A stretch of 64,000 nt of DNA from Akkermansiaceae bacterium (lineage in GTDB: Bacteria; Verrucomicrobiota; Verrucomicrobiia; Verrucomicrobiales; Akkermansiaceae). The first letter of the stretch is position 1; each line of letters starts with the position of its first letter. Shown here piece by piece: positions 26,294 to 36,077 of this stretch. The DNA is taken from NCBI GenBank assembly GCA_905181965.1, contig CAJIZY010000005.1, forward strand, positions 1-64,000, read 5' to 3'. Made by a program: the position numbers and the translations under genes. A model generated the notes under the pieces. The model saw only the letters and a list, made by a program, of their open reading frames with translations, ran no database searches and was not told the DNA's origin.

Positions 26294-29200
26294 ATGAAAT
26301 CCAAGACTATAAACGCTCTTAAGTTAGTTTTCGCATCCTCATTTTGCGCTATCTCAGGCATCATTCCAGCCGCGGCAGAGCAGATCATTTTTACCGAAAT
26401 CCAATACAACGCTAAAGCTGGTGATCCAGATTTTGTGGAAGTCACGAACAATACCGGAACTCCGTTTGATATGGGTAAATGGTATTTTTCAGACGGGATC
26501 GACTACACTTTCCCAGATTTTTCCGCAGGAGACACGGATGCTCACATCTTTAAACAGTTTGAGACTATTTTGGTTTCGCCAGTCGACGAGGTAACCTTGA
26601 GAGCCGCTTACCCTAGCATTCCTGAAGATACGCGCATCTTCGGGCCATACACCGGCGCGTTATCGAACTCTGGGGAAAGGCTTACCCTGAAAAATAAGAA
26701 CGGTGTCGTTATGACCACGATCCGATACAACGATGGTGGAAAATGGCCTGCCGCGGCCGATGGGACCGGTCACACCCTCACTCGAACCAACCCTAATCTC
26801 TCCAATGGCGAGTGGCGTAATTGGGCAGCCAGCGCCCAACCAGGTGGAACTCCAGGCAGAGGGCCAGCTAACGAGGGAGATCTCCCAACTTTTACTACCG
26901 AAATAGCGCAAACCACCTCTACCTGGAAATATGATCAAAACGTAGCAAATCTCGACCGCGGCACCCAATGGCGCGAGTCGGATTTTGACGACAGCAACTG
27001 GACTGAAGGCGCGGGTGTTTTTGGGAGAAATTCGGCTGATCCATTTGGAACACCATGGACCACCGGCGGTAGATTCACCTACTATTTACGTTCTGAATTT
27101 CAATTCAACGGACTCTTTTCCAACGCAATGATCGACATCGAATCCCACTTGGACGATGGCGTTATTTTCTATCTTAACGGGAAAGAGATCACTCGCTTCA
27201 ACATGCCCTCAGGCGCAGTCAATTTCGAAACCCCAGCTAGCTCGGGTCGCGAATGGCAGGAGTTAGTCGAGATTGCTTCCGGCACAGACATTAGCTCTGC
27301 GCTTCGAACGGGACGAAATGTCCTAGCGGTCGAAGTTCACAATCGAGCAGCTGGTAGCTCTGACATCGCCTTCGGGGCAAATATCAGCATCACAGCAACG
27401 GAATCACTCAGCTCCCCTTTGTCGAATCTTGTCATCAGTGAGATTCACTTTGGCGAAGACGACCAGATCGACTGGGTCGAACTTCATGCCCCCGGAAATT
27501 CCACAGTTTCCTTATCAGGCATGGCCCTTGCCTCTGCACGGTCCTTTACAAATGCAGTCGATTTGAATGGCAGCATCTCCGCCGGAGGCTACCTCAGCAT
27601 TCCTCTAACCCTCGAGATCGATGAAAATGGTGACCTCGACCTTTTCCTAATTCAGGGCAACTCCGTCATAGATGCCGTGCGTCTTGACCGAGACAACAGC
27701 GAAGAAACCTTCCAATCCTTTCCAGTTGGCGAGGAATGGTTTGGCGGACCCGGAGACACTCGTGACGCACCGAACGATCCAGTATCACGCCAAAACTCCA
27801 TCGTCATCAATGAAATTATGTACGATTCTCCCTCCGATCATGGCAATGCTGAGTATATCGAGCTCTTCAACCGTGGAGCCCAAACAGTCAATTTAAGCGG
27901 ATGGAAAATTAGCGATGGAGTCGGATTTGATTTCCCGGATAATACTAATATCGGACCCGGTGGATATCTGGTCATCGCCGCTGACAAAGAGTGTCTCACA
28001 GCCGCCCATGGTAATATTCCAATTGTTGGAAATTGGCGGGGTGGTTTAAGAGATGGTGGCGAGCTCATCAGGATCGAAGATGAAAACGGAAACCTTGTTG
28101 ATGAAGTCGACTACCTTCCAGAAGGAGATTGGCCAAATCTGGCCGATGGCGACGGCAGCAGTATGGAACTTCGTCACCCTAGCATGAATAATAACATCAG
28201 TAGCGCCTGGGCTGACAGCGACGAGAGCAATAAGTCCACCATGCAAAAATTCACTTACACAGGCAACTTCGAGCGATCCTATTGGTTACCACTCAGAAGC
28301 GGCCAGGAGCTCCACACTCACCTAGTCGGAGATTCCCACGTTATCCTTGAAAATATCTCGGTCACTCTCAACAACTCGGGTTCTAACCTGCTCAGAAATC
28401 CCGCAGTCATGTCGCCAACTGCTGCCAGTAGCCAAGGGTGGGTCTGTCAGGGAACACACTGGCAAAGCTTTTTTGACGGAAGGAAACTAAATCTGATTTC
28501 AACGGGCCATGGTGATAATAAAGGCAATCGCGCAGAAGTCGATTTCGCAACATCCCCGGTATTCGACCAAAGCTACACTCTATCCTTCGACGCTCGTTGG
28601 GTAAGCGGAAAATCACGGATTATTTTCCAAACTCTCGATCACGGATTTGGCACAACGTTCCTTCTTCCAGTTCCTGATAACTTGGGGACTCCAGGTGCTG
28701 CCAATTCCACTCTATTGACTGCTCCCGCGCCGACCGTCACTGGGGTCATCCACAGCCCCGCTGTTCCAAAACCAGGCAACCCAGTTACAGTGACATCGAG
28801 AGTCGAATCTGCCGGAGCACTCACCTCAGTTACTCTCGTTCATCGGCTCGATAGTAATTCTGGGGACGGAACTTGGAGACGCACCGCTATGACCAATCAG
28901 GGAGAGGGGGTCTACAGTGCCACCGTTAGTCAGAACACCTCCAACAATCAAATCACTCAATTCTATGTGGAAGCTATCTCCGGCGCTACAACCACTACCC
29001 AACCTAAATTTGGTGGTGATCGTCCTGCGATGTGGATCGTAGACAGCCGTGAGATGCCGAACGTCCTTCTGCAGGAAAGGTTCATCGTCTCAAACTACGA
29101 TCGCCAAGCTCTTAACTCCAATATTGGTGGAGGGCCAACTTTCGACTACAACTTCCCACGTCCTTCTAACCAATTCTTTAATGCGACTTTTATCGCGAAC

Positions 29201-32200
29201 GAAAGCGAGATTTACTACAACGCTGAAATTCGGAAAAGCGGCAGCCCTTTCACCAGAGCGACTGACGCCAACATCGACCACGGGAAATGGAAACTTCCTG
29301 GAGACCGCCTCTTCCGAGGGAGGCGGCGTAGCGTCATTGACGCCTCAGGAACGGCCCAGGGGAGCGGCACCCCGCGCTTTTACGACGATCGCATCGCTCG
29401 CTATTTTCTCTACCAACTTGGGCACCCGGTAAATGAGATGGAATACACTCACACCGTTATTAATAACGGCCGATTCAACCTTCGTGAAAATCACGAGCCC
29501 ATTTCCAACGACTTCATGAATCGTAACTTCCCCGGAGGGAGCGATGGCACTCTCCTACGAATCGACGACGAATGGCGCTTCACCAGCGACAATGGAGATT
29601 CTCGCCAAAGCCGCAATGCCGACTGGTCCTACAAGGGCACCGACAATCCCACCGCTTATCAAAGCGAGTGGATCATGCGCTCCCGTGAGTCAGATCACGA
29701 CTTCAGCAACTTCATCGAGTTCACACGCATGCTTGATGAAAACAAGACGGATGAAGCAACTCTAAATCGAATTACCAACCCCGACATGTTAGCTTTGAAT
29801 GCGGTGGTTCGGGGATATGATGCAGACTGGGATACCATCACGGTAGACCGAGGCAAGAACGCCTACTTTTACCGGCCAAAAGACGGAGATGGTTGGATGC
29901 TTCTCCACTGGGATGGAGACCGGGTCTTCGATCGTAGTAACCAAGCCATCCTCGGGGGAAGAAGAGGAGTGAGTACGTATTTTAACCGCCCCTTCATTCG
30001 CCGCCGAATGAATTACTACATGACCAAATTGCTAGACGAGCACACCAAAGGCTCTGCTAGGACTCTTGCCTGGATGGATGCGGAAACTGCTTCGGTTGCA
30101 GGCTCAGGCATCAACATGACAAAATCCCACTATACGAACTGGTTCAACAGACGCGAAGGCATCGCACGGAACTTTATCACTTCAAATGTCGCCAATACTT
30201 CCTTTGCTATCACAACTCCCCGGACTCCAACCTCGGCAGATGTCATCACCTTGCAAGGAACTTCACCTCCAACAGCCTTTTTTATTCGAGCCGTCGGTCA
30301 AGATGAAACCTCGTTCTCGTGGACTAGCACAACTGCTTGGGAACTTGCTGGTGTCGTTCTTCAACAAGGGACCAATAGCCTGACTATTGAAGGAGTCGAT
30401 CACGAAGGAAACGTTGTCGCACAAACCCAATTTACTATCACCAAAACCGGCAATGCACCTCCCGTGATCGCTCTAAGCTCGTCTCCAAAATCACAACGCA
30501 TCGCCCTTGAGGAAACCATTACGCTGGACACCACAGGAACTTTTGATCCGGAAGGAGAAACGGTCACAATCAACTGGACCGTGCTCCCTAATACTGGCGT
30601 TAACCTTGCCCCCAATGGGAGTATTCTGACTGCCGATTTTTCGCAACCAGGTTTCTATGTCTTCACCGCAGAAGCCAGTGATGGTAGCGGAAATTTGGCC
30701 ACGAAATCGGCAGCCGTCTCCGTTCACCTTGATGAAGGTTTCTCAAACTTTGGAGACCCCATACTGGGGAACTTCTGGAGCACTTCTAATGCTCCCAAAC
30801 ACGATAACTCGTCAAACGGCGCCCACTATTCCCTGCAGGACCACGAAGGTCGCTTAACCATTAATATTCCGGCGAGCCAGATCCCGCTGGGACTACCCGC
30901 GCCAGAATTACCCGCCGCCGTGAACTACATCGATTTCGGAGCAACCTGGAAGTATGATGATTCTAACGAGGAGCTGACAGGAATCTTTGCCCAACCAAAC
31001 TTTGATGATTCCAGTTGGAACTCTGGCCCCGGATTCCTCGGCTTTAACGAAGACGGCCTTCCCGGTCCTGGCATGCAAACCGGAACCTTAAGGCGAGACC
31101 GAAGCAACAATCTCATCACTTACTACTTCAGAAATGAGTTTGAGTTCACTGGCGACCCGATTGGAGCAAAACTTTACATCGACCATATTGTCGATGACGG
31201 AGTCCGCTACTATCTCAATGGACAAGTGCTGGGGTCGATTCGCCTTCCAGCCGGTGAAATCACCTCCAAAACTGCTGCCACTAGCCTACCTTCCAGCCAA
31301 GAAGATGTGATTGCCGAAGACGTTTTGGTCCTCGACGTCTCTTCTGCAATTGTGGGCGGAACAAACGTCTTCGCTGCCGAAGTGCATAATTCAAGCTCAG
31401 GGAGTAGCGATCTCGTCTTTGGGGCACGAGTTGACATTGCCGCTAACCCCTCCGGCAATGGTGCTCCAAGCCTTGATGACGTCCTTCACCCCTGGGTAAA
31501 ACGGCAGCTTCCCGAAGGAGATTGGGCCCTCGAGACCGAGATCAAACTCGAGAAAGTACAATTCGGCGAATTTTACGCCGGCTTGCTTGTCGAAGCTCAA
31601 CAAGGAGAGAGAGCTTTCCGCTATGGTATCGGATTTAAGGACGGAGACAGCATTGCCTCAATTCGCGTGAACCCTTCAGGCACCTCTGAAACGATGACCA
31701 GCGCGCCTGCCCTTGATTCAGATCTAGCTGTGATTCGGCTTGAACGTAAAGGCAACCTTCTCAACTTCTACTGGTTAAATAATGGAAGCCCAACGCAAAT
31801 TAACCAGATCACCCTACCCGAAGGAACGACCTTCAGCACCGGCGGTCTCTTCGCATCAACGGAAATAGAACAGTCCCTCGAAGCTAGTTTTGATTACACC
31901 ATGCTGATCGGATCTGATACCGACTTTACGACGTGGATGTCCACCAACGGGCTCACCGATCCCAACGCCGAATATGAAAATTCAGGGCTTAAAAACCTCA
32001 TGGCTTATGCCCTAGGTCGCGATCTAAATCCCAATGTGACTCCAGCTTTGATCAGGAATGGTGATCTCATTGGCTTCAGCCATCGTCAGCGTATTGTCGG
32101 TGGACAAGTTCGCTATCAGGTTGAGAAATCCACTGATTTGGTGAATTGGCTACCTGCCGGAGACCTAAGCCCAGATGGCGCAGCGATCGAAAATCAAGAT

Positions 32201-32287
32201 GGGACATTCACGGTAAATTTACTCAGCGATATCCCTACATCCAATCGTGATAAAATCTACTTCCGCCTCGTGGTAAGCGCGTTTTAA
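26294..32287 (+). CDS. Giant secreted lamin-tail-domain and CotH protein
   Basis: About 1997 residues. A signal peptide lies at 1-29 when starting at the ATG of 26294; an in-frame ATG at 26207 gives a worse signal. Lamin-tail domains are at about 30-150, 376-500 and 502-625 (IFTEIQYNAKAGDPDFVEV, LVISEIHFGEDDQIDWVEL, IVINEIMYDSPSDHGNAEYI). A beta-sandwich-like module at about 210-370 recurs at 1550-1716. A CotH kinase-like region spans about 950-1290, with FRGRRRSVID, the DWDTITVDRGKNAYFYR stretch and LLHWDGDRVFDRS. A PKD-like domain is at about 1388-1480, a LamG/DUF1349-like segment at about 1726-1873, and a C-terminal segment (LKNLMAYALGRDLNP) common in Verrucomicrobial secreted proteins. 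It lacks PEP-CTERM. CotH proteins can phosphorylate proteins in spores; here a role at the cell surface or in biopolymer attachment is inferred. Confidence 0.85.
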   Translation: MKSKTINALKLVFASSFCAISGIIPAAAEQIIFTEIQYNAKAGDPDFVEVTNNTGTPFDMGKWYFSDGIDYTFPDFSAGDTDAHIFKQFETILVSPVDEVTLRAAYPSIPEDTRIFGPYTGALSNSGERLTLKNKNGVVMTTIRYNDGGKWPAAADGTGHTLTRTNPNLSNGEWRNWAASAQPGGTPGRGPANEGDLPTFTTEIAQTTSTWKYDQNVANLDRGTQWRESDFDDSNWTEGAGVFGRNSADPFGTPWTTGGRFTYYLRSEFQFNGLFSNAMIDIESHLDDGVIFYLNGKEITRFNMPSGAVNFETPASSGREWQELVEIASGTDISSALRTGRNVLAVEVHNRAAGSSDIAFGANISITATESLSSPLSNLVISEIHFGEDDQIDWVELHAPGNSTVSLSGMALASARSFTNAVDLNGSISAGGYLSIPLTLEIDENGDLDLFLIQGNSVIDAVRLDRDNSEETFQSFPVGEEWFGGPGDTRDAPNDPVSRQNSIVINEIMYDSPSDHGNAEYIELFNRGAQTVNLSGWKISDGVGFDFPDNTNIGPGGYLVIAADKECLTAAHGNIPIVGNWRGGLRDGGELIRIEDENGNLVDEVDYLPEGDWPNLADGDGSSMELRHPSMNNNISSAWADSDESNKSTMQKFTYTGNFERSYWLPLRSGQELHTHLVGDSHVILENISVTLNNSGSNLLRNPAVMSPTAASSQGWVCQGTHWQSFFDGRKLNLISTGHGDNKGNRAEVDFATSPVFDQSYTLSFDARWVSGKSRIIFQTLDHGFGTTFLLPVPDNLGTPGAANSTLLTAPAPTVTGVIHSPAVPKPGNPVTVTSRVESAGALTSVTLVHRLDSNSGDGTWRRTAMTNQGEGVYSATVSQNTSNNQITQFYVEAISGATTTTQPKFGGDRPAMWIVDSREMPNVLLQERFIVSNYDRQALNSNIGGGPTFDYNFPRPSNQFFNATFIANESEIYYNAEIRKSGSPFTRATDANIDHGKWKLPGDRLFRGRRRSVIDASGTAQGSGTPRFYDDRIARYFLYQLGHPVNEMEYTHTVINNGRFNLRENHEPISNDFMNRNFPGGSDGTLLRIDDEWRFTSDNGDSRQSRNADWSYKGTDNPTAYQSEWIMRSRESDHDFSNFIEFTRMLDENKTDEATLNRITNPDMLALNAVVRGYDADWDTITVDRGKNAYFYRPKDGDGWMLLHWDGDRVFDRSNQAILGGRRGVSTYFNRPFIRRRMNYYMTKLLDEHTKGSARTLAWMDAETASVAGSGINMTKSHYTNWFNRREGIARNFITSNVANTSFAITTPRTPTSADVITLQGTSPPTAFFIRAVGQDETSFSWTSTTAWELAGVVLQQGTNSLTIEGVDHEGNVVAQTQFTITKTGNAPPVIALSSSPKSQRIALEETITLDTTGTFDPEGETVTINWTVLPNTGVNLAPNGSILTADFSQPGFYVFTAEASDGSGNLATKSAAVSVHLDEGFSNFGDPILGNFWSTSNAPKHDNSSNGAHYSLQDHEGRLTINIPASQIPLGLPAPELPAAVNYIDFGATWKYDDSNEELTGIFAQPNFDDSSWNSGPGFLGFNEDGLPGPGMQTGTLRRDRSNNLITYYFRNEFEFTGDPIGAKLYIDHIVDDGVRYYLNGQVLGSIRLPAGEITSKTAATSLPSSQEDVIAEDVLVLDVSSAIVGGTNVFAAEVHNSSSGSSDLVFGARVDIAANPSGNGAPSLDDVLHPWVKRQLPEGDWALETEIKLEKVQFGEFYAGLLVEAQQGERAFRYGIGFKDGDSIASIRVNPSGTSETMTSAPALDSDLAVIRLERKGNLLNFYWLNNGSPTQINQITLPEGTTFSTGGLFASTEIEQSLEASFDYTMLIGSDTDFTTWMSTNGLTDPNAEYENSGLKNLMAYALGRDLNPNVTPALIRNGDLIGFSHRQRIVGGQVRYQVEKSTDLVNWLPAGDLSPDGAAIENQDGTFTVNLLSDIPTSNRDKIYFRLVVSAF

Positions 32288-32326
32288 TTAGCCAGCAGAA
32301 TCTCCTCTAACACCGGCAGATAATTC

Positions 32327-34723
32327 CTAGCAGTCGCGGTGCCCCCAAACCCAGAGGGTTGGCACTACGATCACGCTCAGAGTCATCGTTAGTAAGACCC
32401 CGATTCCGCAGAAGAATCCCATCGATTGCAGGGTTTCATTCGAGGCAAAACAAAGTGAACCAAACCCCACTACGGTTGAGAGCCCACAGAAAAAGATTCC
32501 CTTTCCTACTCCATTCCAGACCTTAACAAGGTCACCTTTACTTCTTCTTAAGGCAAAAATCAGATGGATACTATAATCGATTCCAGTTCCTACAATGAGA
32601 GGGATCGCCATGCTACTAAGAAAATTCCAAGGCTTCCCTGCAACTACGACCAAGGCATTTACCAATAGCAGCACAGTCACAAGAACACCTGCAGTTAAAA
32701 CCGCGTCCTTCCACGACCGGAAAACCAAGATCAACGCCACTAGAAGGACCAAAGTTGCCGGAATAAAAAGAAGGTATAGATCATCTTTGACTCGCTTTAA
32801 AAGAAGTAATCGTAACATCTCCCAACCAGAAACCGTCACATCGTCTGTGTTTAAAACCTGTAATTCCTTGGCGGTTTCAGCAGTCACAATTTCCTTCAAC
32901 TGAATACGACCCGAGAAAAAACCATCCTCATGGTAAAACGTTCGGGCAAAGGAATCAAGTTCATCAGGAATATCCGCAAAACTCTTCAGCACTAGAGAAT
33001 CTAAGGCTCTTCCTTTTTCGTTGAAACCCGCTGTCTCCATCTCCGCAAGAATAGTTTGAGAGTTCTGTGCAATCTCATTCCACACTTCAGCATTAATCAT
33101 GCGTGCCTCACGGTTCGGCAAAACCTCAACGGGCCACTCGGATCTTGTGATCAACCCCGATTCCTTAAGTTTATCAATTTTTTCTTCTGCAACCTTAAGG
33201 GAATTCCGCACTTCATCCACTGTTTCTCCCTTCGCAACCAGTGACAAATTCCGCCTCGAAAAGGCAGGGAATTGATTTTGCATAATTTCCAATGTTTGCG
33301 CAGCCTCACTCACCTCGGGCTCGACCATTGATACGTCAAACTCGATTTCAGGCTGTCCAAGAGACACAAACACACCGATTGACCCAATCAGTAATATCAC
33401 GAGAAAAGCCAACGCCAATTTCACCCCTGGAAATGGGGGTCTGAGTAACTGACAGGGCTGTTTTCTAGGAAATCTTTGGAGAGCCAGGGGCATCAACCAC
33501 AGACAGATCACTGCCCCCACTACCAGCCCTATAAGTACCACTCCACCCAATTGCTGAACCCCCTTAAAGGTGCTCAACATGAGGATTCCAAAAACAACCG
33601 CGGTGGTTGAAGCCGCCCAAAGAATCCCCGGAGCCATCTCACGCCGCAAGGATGTGGGGGACTGCCCGGCTGATGACTCACGAGCAATGACCACACCGTA
33701 ATCAATCACCAGTCCGAGAAGAATTGCGGCAAACCCAACACTCACCAGATTCAAAGTCCCATAAATCCAGCCAGCCAAGCCAAGAGTAATGAGAAAGACC
33801 AGCCCGAGGATCGCTCCCAAAACCAACAATTGGACAAAACTTCGTTGAGTCAAAAGGAACAAGATCCCAACAATAATTGAAGTAATAGTTATGGTCCCCG
33901 ACATGTCTTTTTCCATTCCCGAACCTATTTCAGCACTAAAAACCGGCCCACCTGTCAGCGTGTAGGTGAATCCTTCCGATTTCCAATTATTGGTGGATTC
34001 ACGAATTTGATTCACCCACTTCGCATGTTCTCGATATTCTAGGCCGAGATCCGTATTTGCAATCATGACCAACCAAAACCGGCCATCTTCGCTTTGATAA
34101 TCGAAACTGTTACCTTGTAATTGATTCATCGTTGGGTGGGTCAAAAAACCCAAAGGATCATAAGCAGCCATCGTTGCTTCGCCCTGATCTAGGGAGAGAG
34201 CCACCTTGTCTTTGGACTCCGCTAATAGGGCCTGAATTTGAGTAGGCTCCCTTAATCTATCTGTAAATTTCTGAACTTGTCTTGGGTCAGAGTCCGCCCA
34301 AAGCCTTGCAAGACTTTTAGCGAAACTCTTTGGGTCGTCGTCAAAGCGATTACGATACTGAATCCGAGCTTCCGGAAGGCTCTTCTTTAAATGATCAGCC
34401 AACTCGGCAACATCCTCCTCGAAAATTTCATCGTCATGTTTTAGCAGAAGAATCACCCGATGATCATCATCAAAGTATTCCCGAAAGACCTGTAGGGCTT
34501 CTACCTCGGGAATTCCATCAGGCAAAATTTCAAGGACATCCGTTGCAAAACTTAAACGTTTCAGGCCGCTTACAGAAATAATAAGGACAATTCCAAAAAT
34601 CAGATAGGATCGGATCGGGCGGCGCACGCGCGGATATTGACTGCTCTTTAAGAAATATCGACTTCCTCCTTGAGAATATCCTAAAAAAATAGATGATACG
34701 CCCATGGTTAGATTTAGTATCAT
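32327..34723 (-). CDS. MMPL/RND-superfamily exporter
   Basis: Inner-membrane exporter of about 798 residues with two RND repeats: TM1 near 42-58, a periplasmic loop, a bundle of five helices (about 270-410), TM7 near 430-450, a second loop, and a final bundle (about 645-790). Typical segments are GFAAILLGLVIDYGVVIARE and PLIVGTGIDYSIHLIFALRR. It resembles predicted exporters paired with LolA-like carriers, which are thought to move lipids or hydrophobic products to the outer membrane; HpnN for hopanoids is one relative. Its partner here is the divergent LolA-like gene. The start is uncertain: ATG at 34723 overlaps that gene by 20 bp, and ATG at 34705 shares bases with its start codon. Confidence 0.88.
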   Translation of the reverse strand: MILNLTMGVSSIFLGYSQGGSRYFLKSSQYPRVRRPIRSYLIFGIVLIISVSGLKRLSFATDVLEILPDGIPEVEALQVFREYFDDDHRVILLLKHDDEIFEEDVAELADHLKKSLPEARIQYRNRFDDDPKSFAKSLARLWADSDPRQVQKFTDRLREPTQIQALLAESKDKVALSLDQGEATMAAYDPLGFLTHPTMNQLQGNSFDYQSEDGRFWLVMIANTDLGLEYREHAKWVNQIRESTNNWKSEGFTYTLTGGPVFSAEIGSGMEKDMSGTITITSIIVGILFLLTQRSFVQLLVLGAILGLVFLITLGLAGWIYGTLNLVSVGFAAILLGLVIDYGVVIARESSAGQSPTSLRREMAPGILWAASTTAVVFGILMLSTFKGVQQLGGVVLIGLVVGAVICLWLMPLALQRFPRKQPCQLLRPPFPGVKLALAFLVILLIGSIGVFVSLGQPEIEFDVSMVEPEVSEAAQTLEIMQNQFPAFSRRNLSLVAKGETVDEVRNSLKVAEEKIDKLKESGLITRSEWPVEVLPNREARMINAEVWNEIAQNSQTILAEMETAGFNEKGRALDSLVLKSFADIPDELDSFARTFYHEDGFFSGRIQLKEIVTAETAKELQVLNTDDVTVSGWEMLRLLLLKRVKDDLYLLFIPATLVLLVALILVFRSWKDAVLTAGVLVTVLLLVNALVVVAGKPWNFLSSMAIPLIVGTGIDYSIHLIFALRRSKGDLVKVWNGVGKGIFFCGLSTVVGFGSLCFASNETLQSMGFFCGIGVLLTMTLSVIVVPTLWVWGHRDC

Positions 34724-35339
34724 CTTGCTCTGTTTCTCCCTCCGAATTTTTGCCGACGAGGCAGCTCCACTTAGAGAGGCACTTAAGAAACAAGCAGCTC
34801 ATAAATCCGTTGTGGCAACCTTCCGTCAAACCAAGCGGGTTCCAGCTTTGACAGACGATATCAAGACGATGGGAAAACTCTGGCTAATTCCGGGAAAAGC
34901 TTTTCGCTGGGAAATTGGAAAACCAGTCAGACAAACGATCGTCTATAATGGTGGGCAAGTCTTGATGATCGATGAGCTCAAGAAGACAGGCGAACGGCTC
35001 TCACCCGACGATCGTTCGGTGAAGCCCCTATTTCTTACTTTGGGGATGGGTAAAGAAGCCTCATTTGATGAGATGCTGAAAGTCTTTACGATCACGAGCA
35101 CGAACGAAGCCAAGGGACGTTACAATGCAACATTTTCTCCCAAACAACGCTCGGTGAAAAAGCTTATCAAGTCCCTCTTAATGCAGGTAAATCTTGAGGC
35201 CTCTTTTGTAGAACGTATCGGGTGGACTCAGAGGGACGGCACCGAGACCATGACCGAGTTTTTTACCCCTCAACTCAATATTGCGATCCCCACCGGCATC
35301 TTTAATGTCAACGATTCTGCTTATCGCTGGAAGAAGTAA
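34704..35339 (+). CDS. LolA-like outer-membrane lipid/lipoprotein carrier
   Basis: The protein has a signal peptide (MVRFSIILLCFSLRIFADE) and the LolA-like beta-barrel carrier layout: VVATFRQTKRVPALTDDIKT, GKLWLIPGKAFRWEIGKP, TIVYNGGQVLMID and a FVERIGWTQRDGTETMTEF strand near the end. At 211 residues it is of family size. Because it pairs with an MMPL exporter and no LolCDE is nearby, it more likely carries a specific lipid or hydrophobic product than general lipoproteins (inference). Its ATG at 34704 touches the exporter's start on the other strand, and no Shine-Dalgarno motif is apparent. It converges with engB, leaving 19 bp between stops. Confidence 0.85.
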   Translation: MVRFSIILLCFSLRIFADEAAPLREALKKQAAHKSVVATFRQTKRVPALTDDIKTMGKLWLIPGKAFRWEIGKPVRQTIVYNGGQVLMIDELKKTGERLSPDDRSVKPLFLTLGMGKEASFDEMLKVFTITSTNEAKGRYNATFSPKQRSVKKLIKSLLMQVNLEASFVERIGWTQRDGTETMTEFFTPQLNIAIPTGIFNVNDSAYRWKK

Positions 35340-35358
35340 ACCAGCACCTGTAATCCTA

Positions 35359-35958
35359 CTAGATTTGGTTGGACATCGCAGTTTCAATGAATTTGAGAAC
35401 TTCTTTTCGACCAGTTCGAGTTGTTGTCGAGGTCTCAAAATGAATCGGATCTCCTTCACTAAACTCCTTCATTCTTTCCAGGAATAATCCAATATTCTTC
35501 CGGACAAGCTTAGGTTTACTCTTATCAGTCTTCGTGAAAATGAGAGCAAAAGGCAACTGGGCCTCAATGAGCCAAGCGAGAAACTCTAGATCTATTTTCT
35601 GCGGAGGGTGGCGTGAATCGATTAACACGAATATCCCAGTCAATGTTTCCCGATTGATAAGATAGTCTGATACAAATTCGTTGAATTGGTCTCTTTGAGA
35701 CTTTGAGACTTTTGCGTAGCCATAGCCCGGAAGATCGACAAGGTTCCACGAATCATTGATCGAGAAAAAGTTGATTTCTCTCGTCCGCCCAGGAGTTTTC
35801 GAAACCCTGGCTAGGCCTTCTTTATTTGTAAGAAGATTAATCAGGGAGGACTTCCCCACATTAGATCGTCCAATGAAAGCAAACTCAGGAAGATCCGGCG
35901 CAGGGCATCCGTCAAAACTGATTACGCTTGTCTTAAATTTTGAATTTTGAATTTTCAT
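35359..35958 (-). CDS. engB: Ribosome biogenesis GTPase EngB (YihA/YsxC)
   Basis: Small essential-type GTPase for large ribosomal subunit assembly. The G1 loop (FIGRSNVGKSSLINLLTN), G2 region (KTPGRTREINFF), G3 (LVDLPGYGYAKVSKSQRDQF), the family signature RHPPQKID and G4 (IFTKTDKSKP) are all present within 199 residues, the usual length. The probable start is the ATG at 35958. It stands alone between the LolA-like gene and the next PEP-CTERM gene. Confidence 0.97.
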   Translation of the reverse strand: MKIQNSKFKTSVISFDGCPAPDLPEFAFIGRSNVGKSSLINLLTNKEGLARVSKTPGRTREINFFSINDSWNLVDLPGYGYAKVSKSQRDQFNEFVSDYLINRETLTGIFVLIDSRHPPQKIDLEFLAWLIEAQLPFALIFTKTDKSKPKLVRKNIGLFLERMKEFSEGDPIHFETSTTTRTGRKEVLKFIETAMSNQI

Positions 35959-36001
35959 CAGCGCACAAGATCTCGTTTAAGTGAGATGGTGAATGAGACA
36001 A

Positions 36002-36034
36002 TAAGAAACGGCTGCTTTCCGAAGAAAGCAGCCG
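36002..36034 (-). terminator. Rho-independent terminator after the second PEP-CTERM gene
   Basis: A perfect 11-bp inverted repeat (CGGCTGCTTTC at 36009-36019 and its complement at 36024-36034, four-base loop) is followed on the minus strand by TTTCTTAT. It lies about 45 bp beyond the stop at 36078. Confidence 0.88.
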
Positions 36035-36077
36035 TGAAAACAAAAATGAAATGATTGTTGCGAACGCGCCTAGTCGT

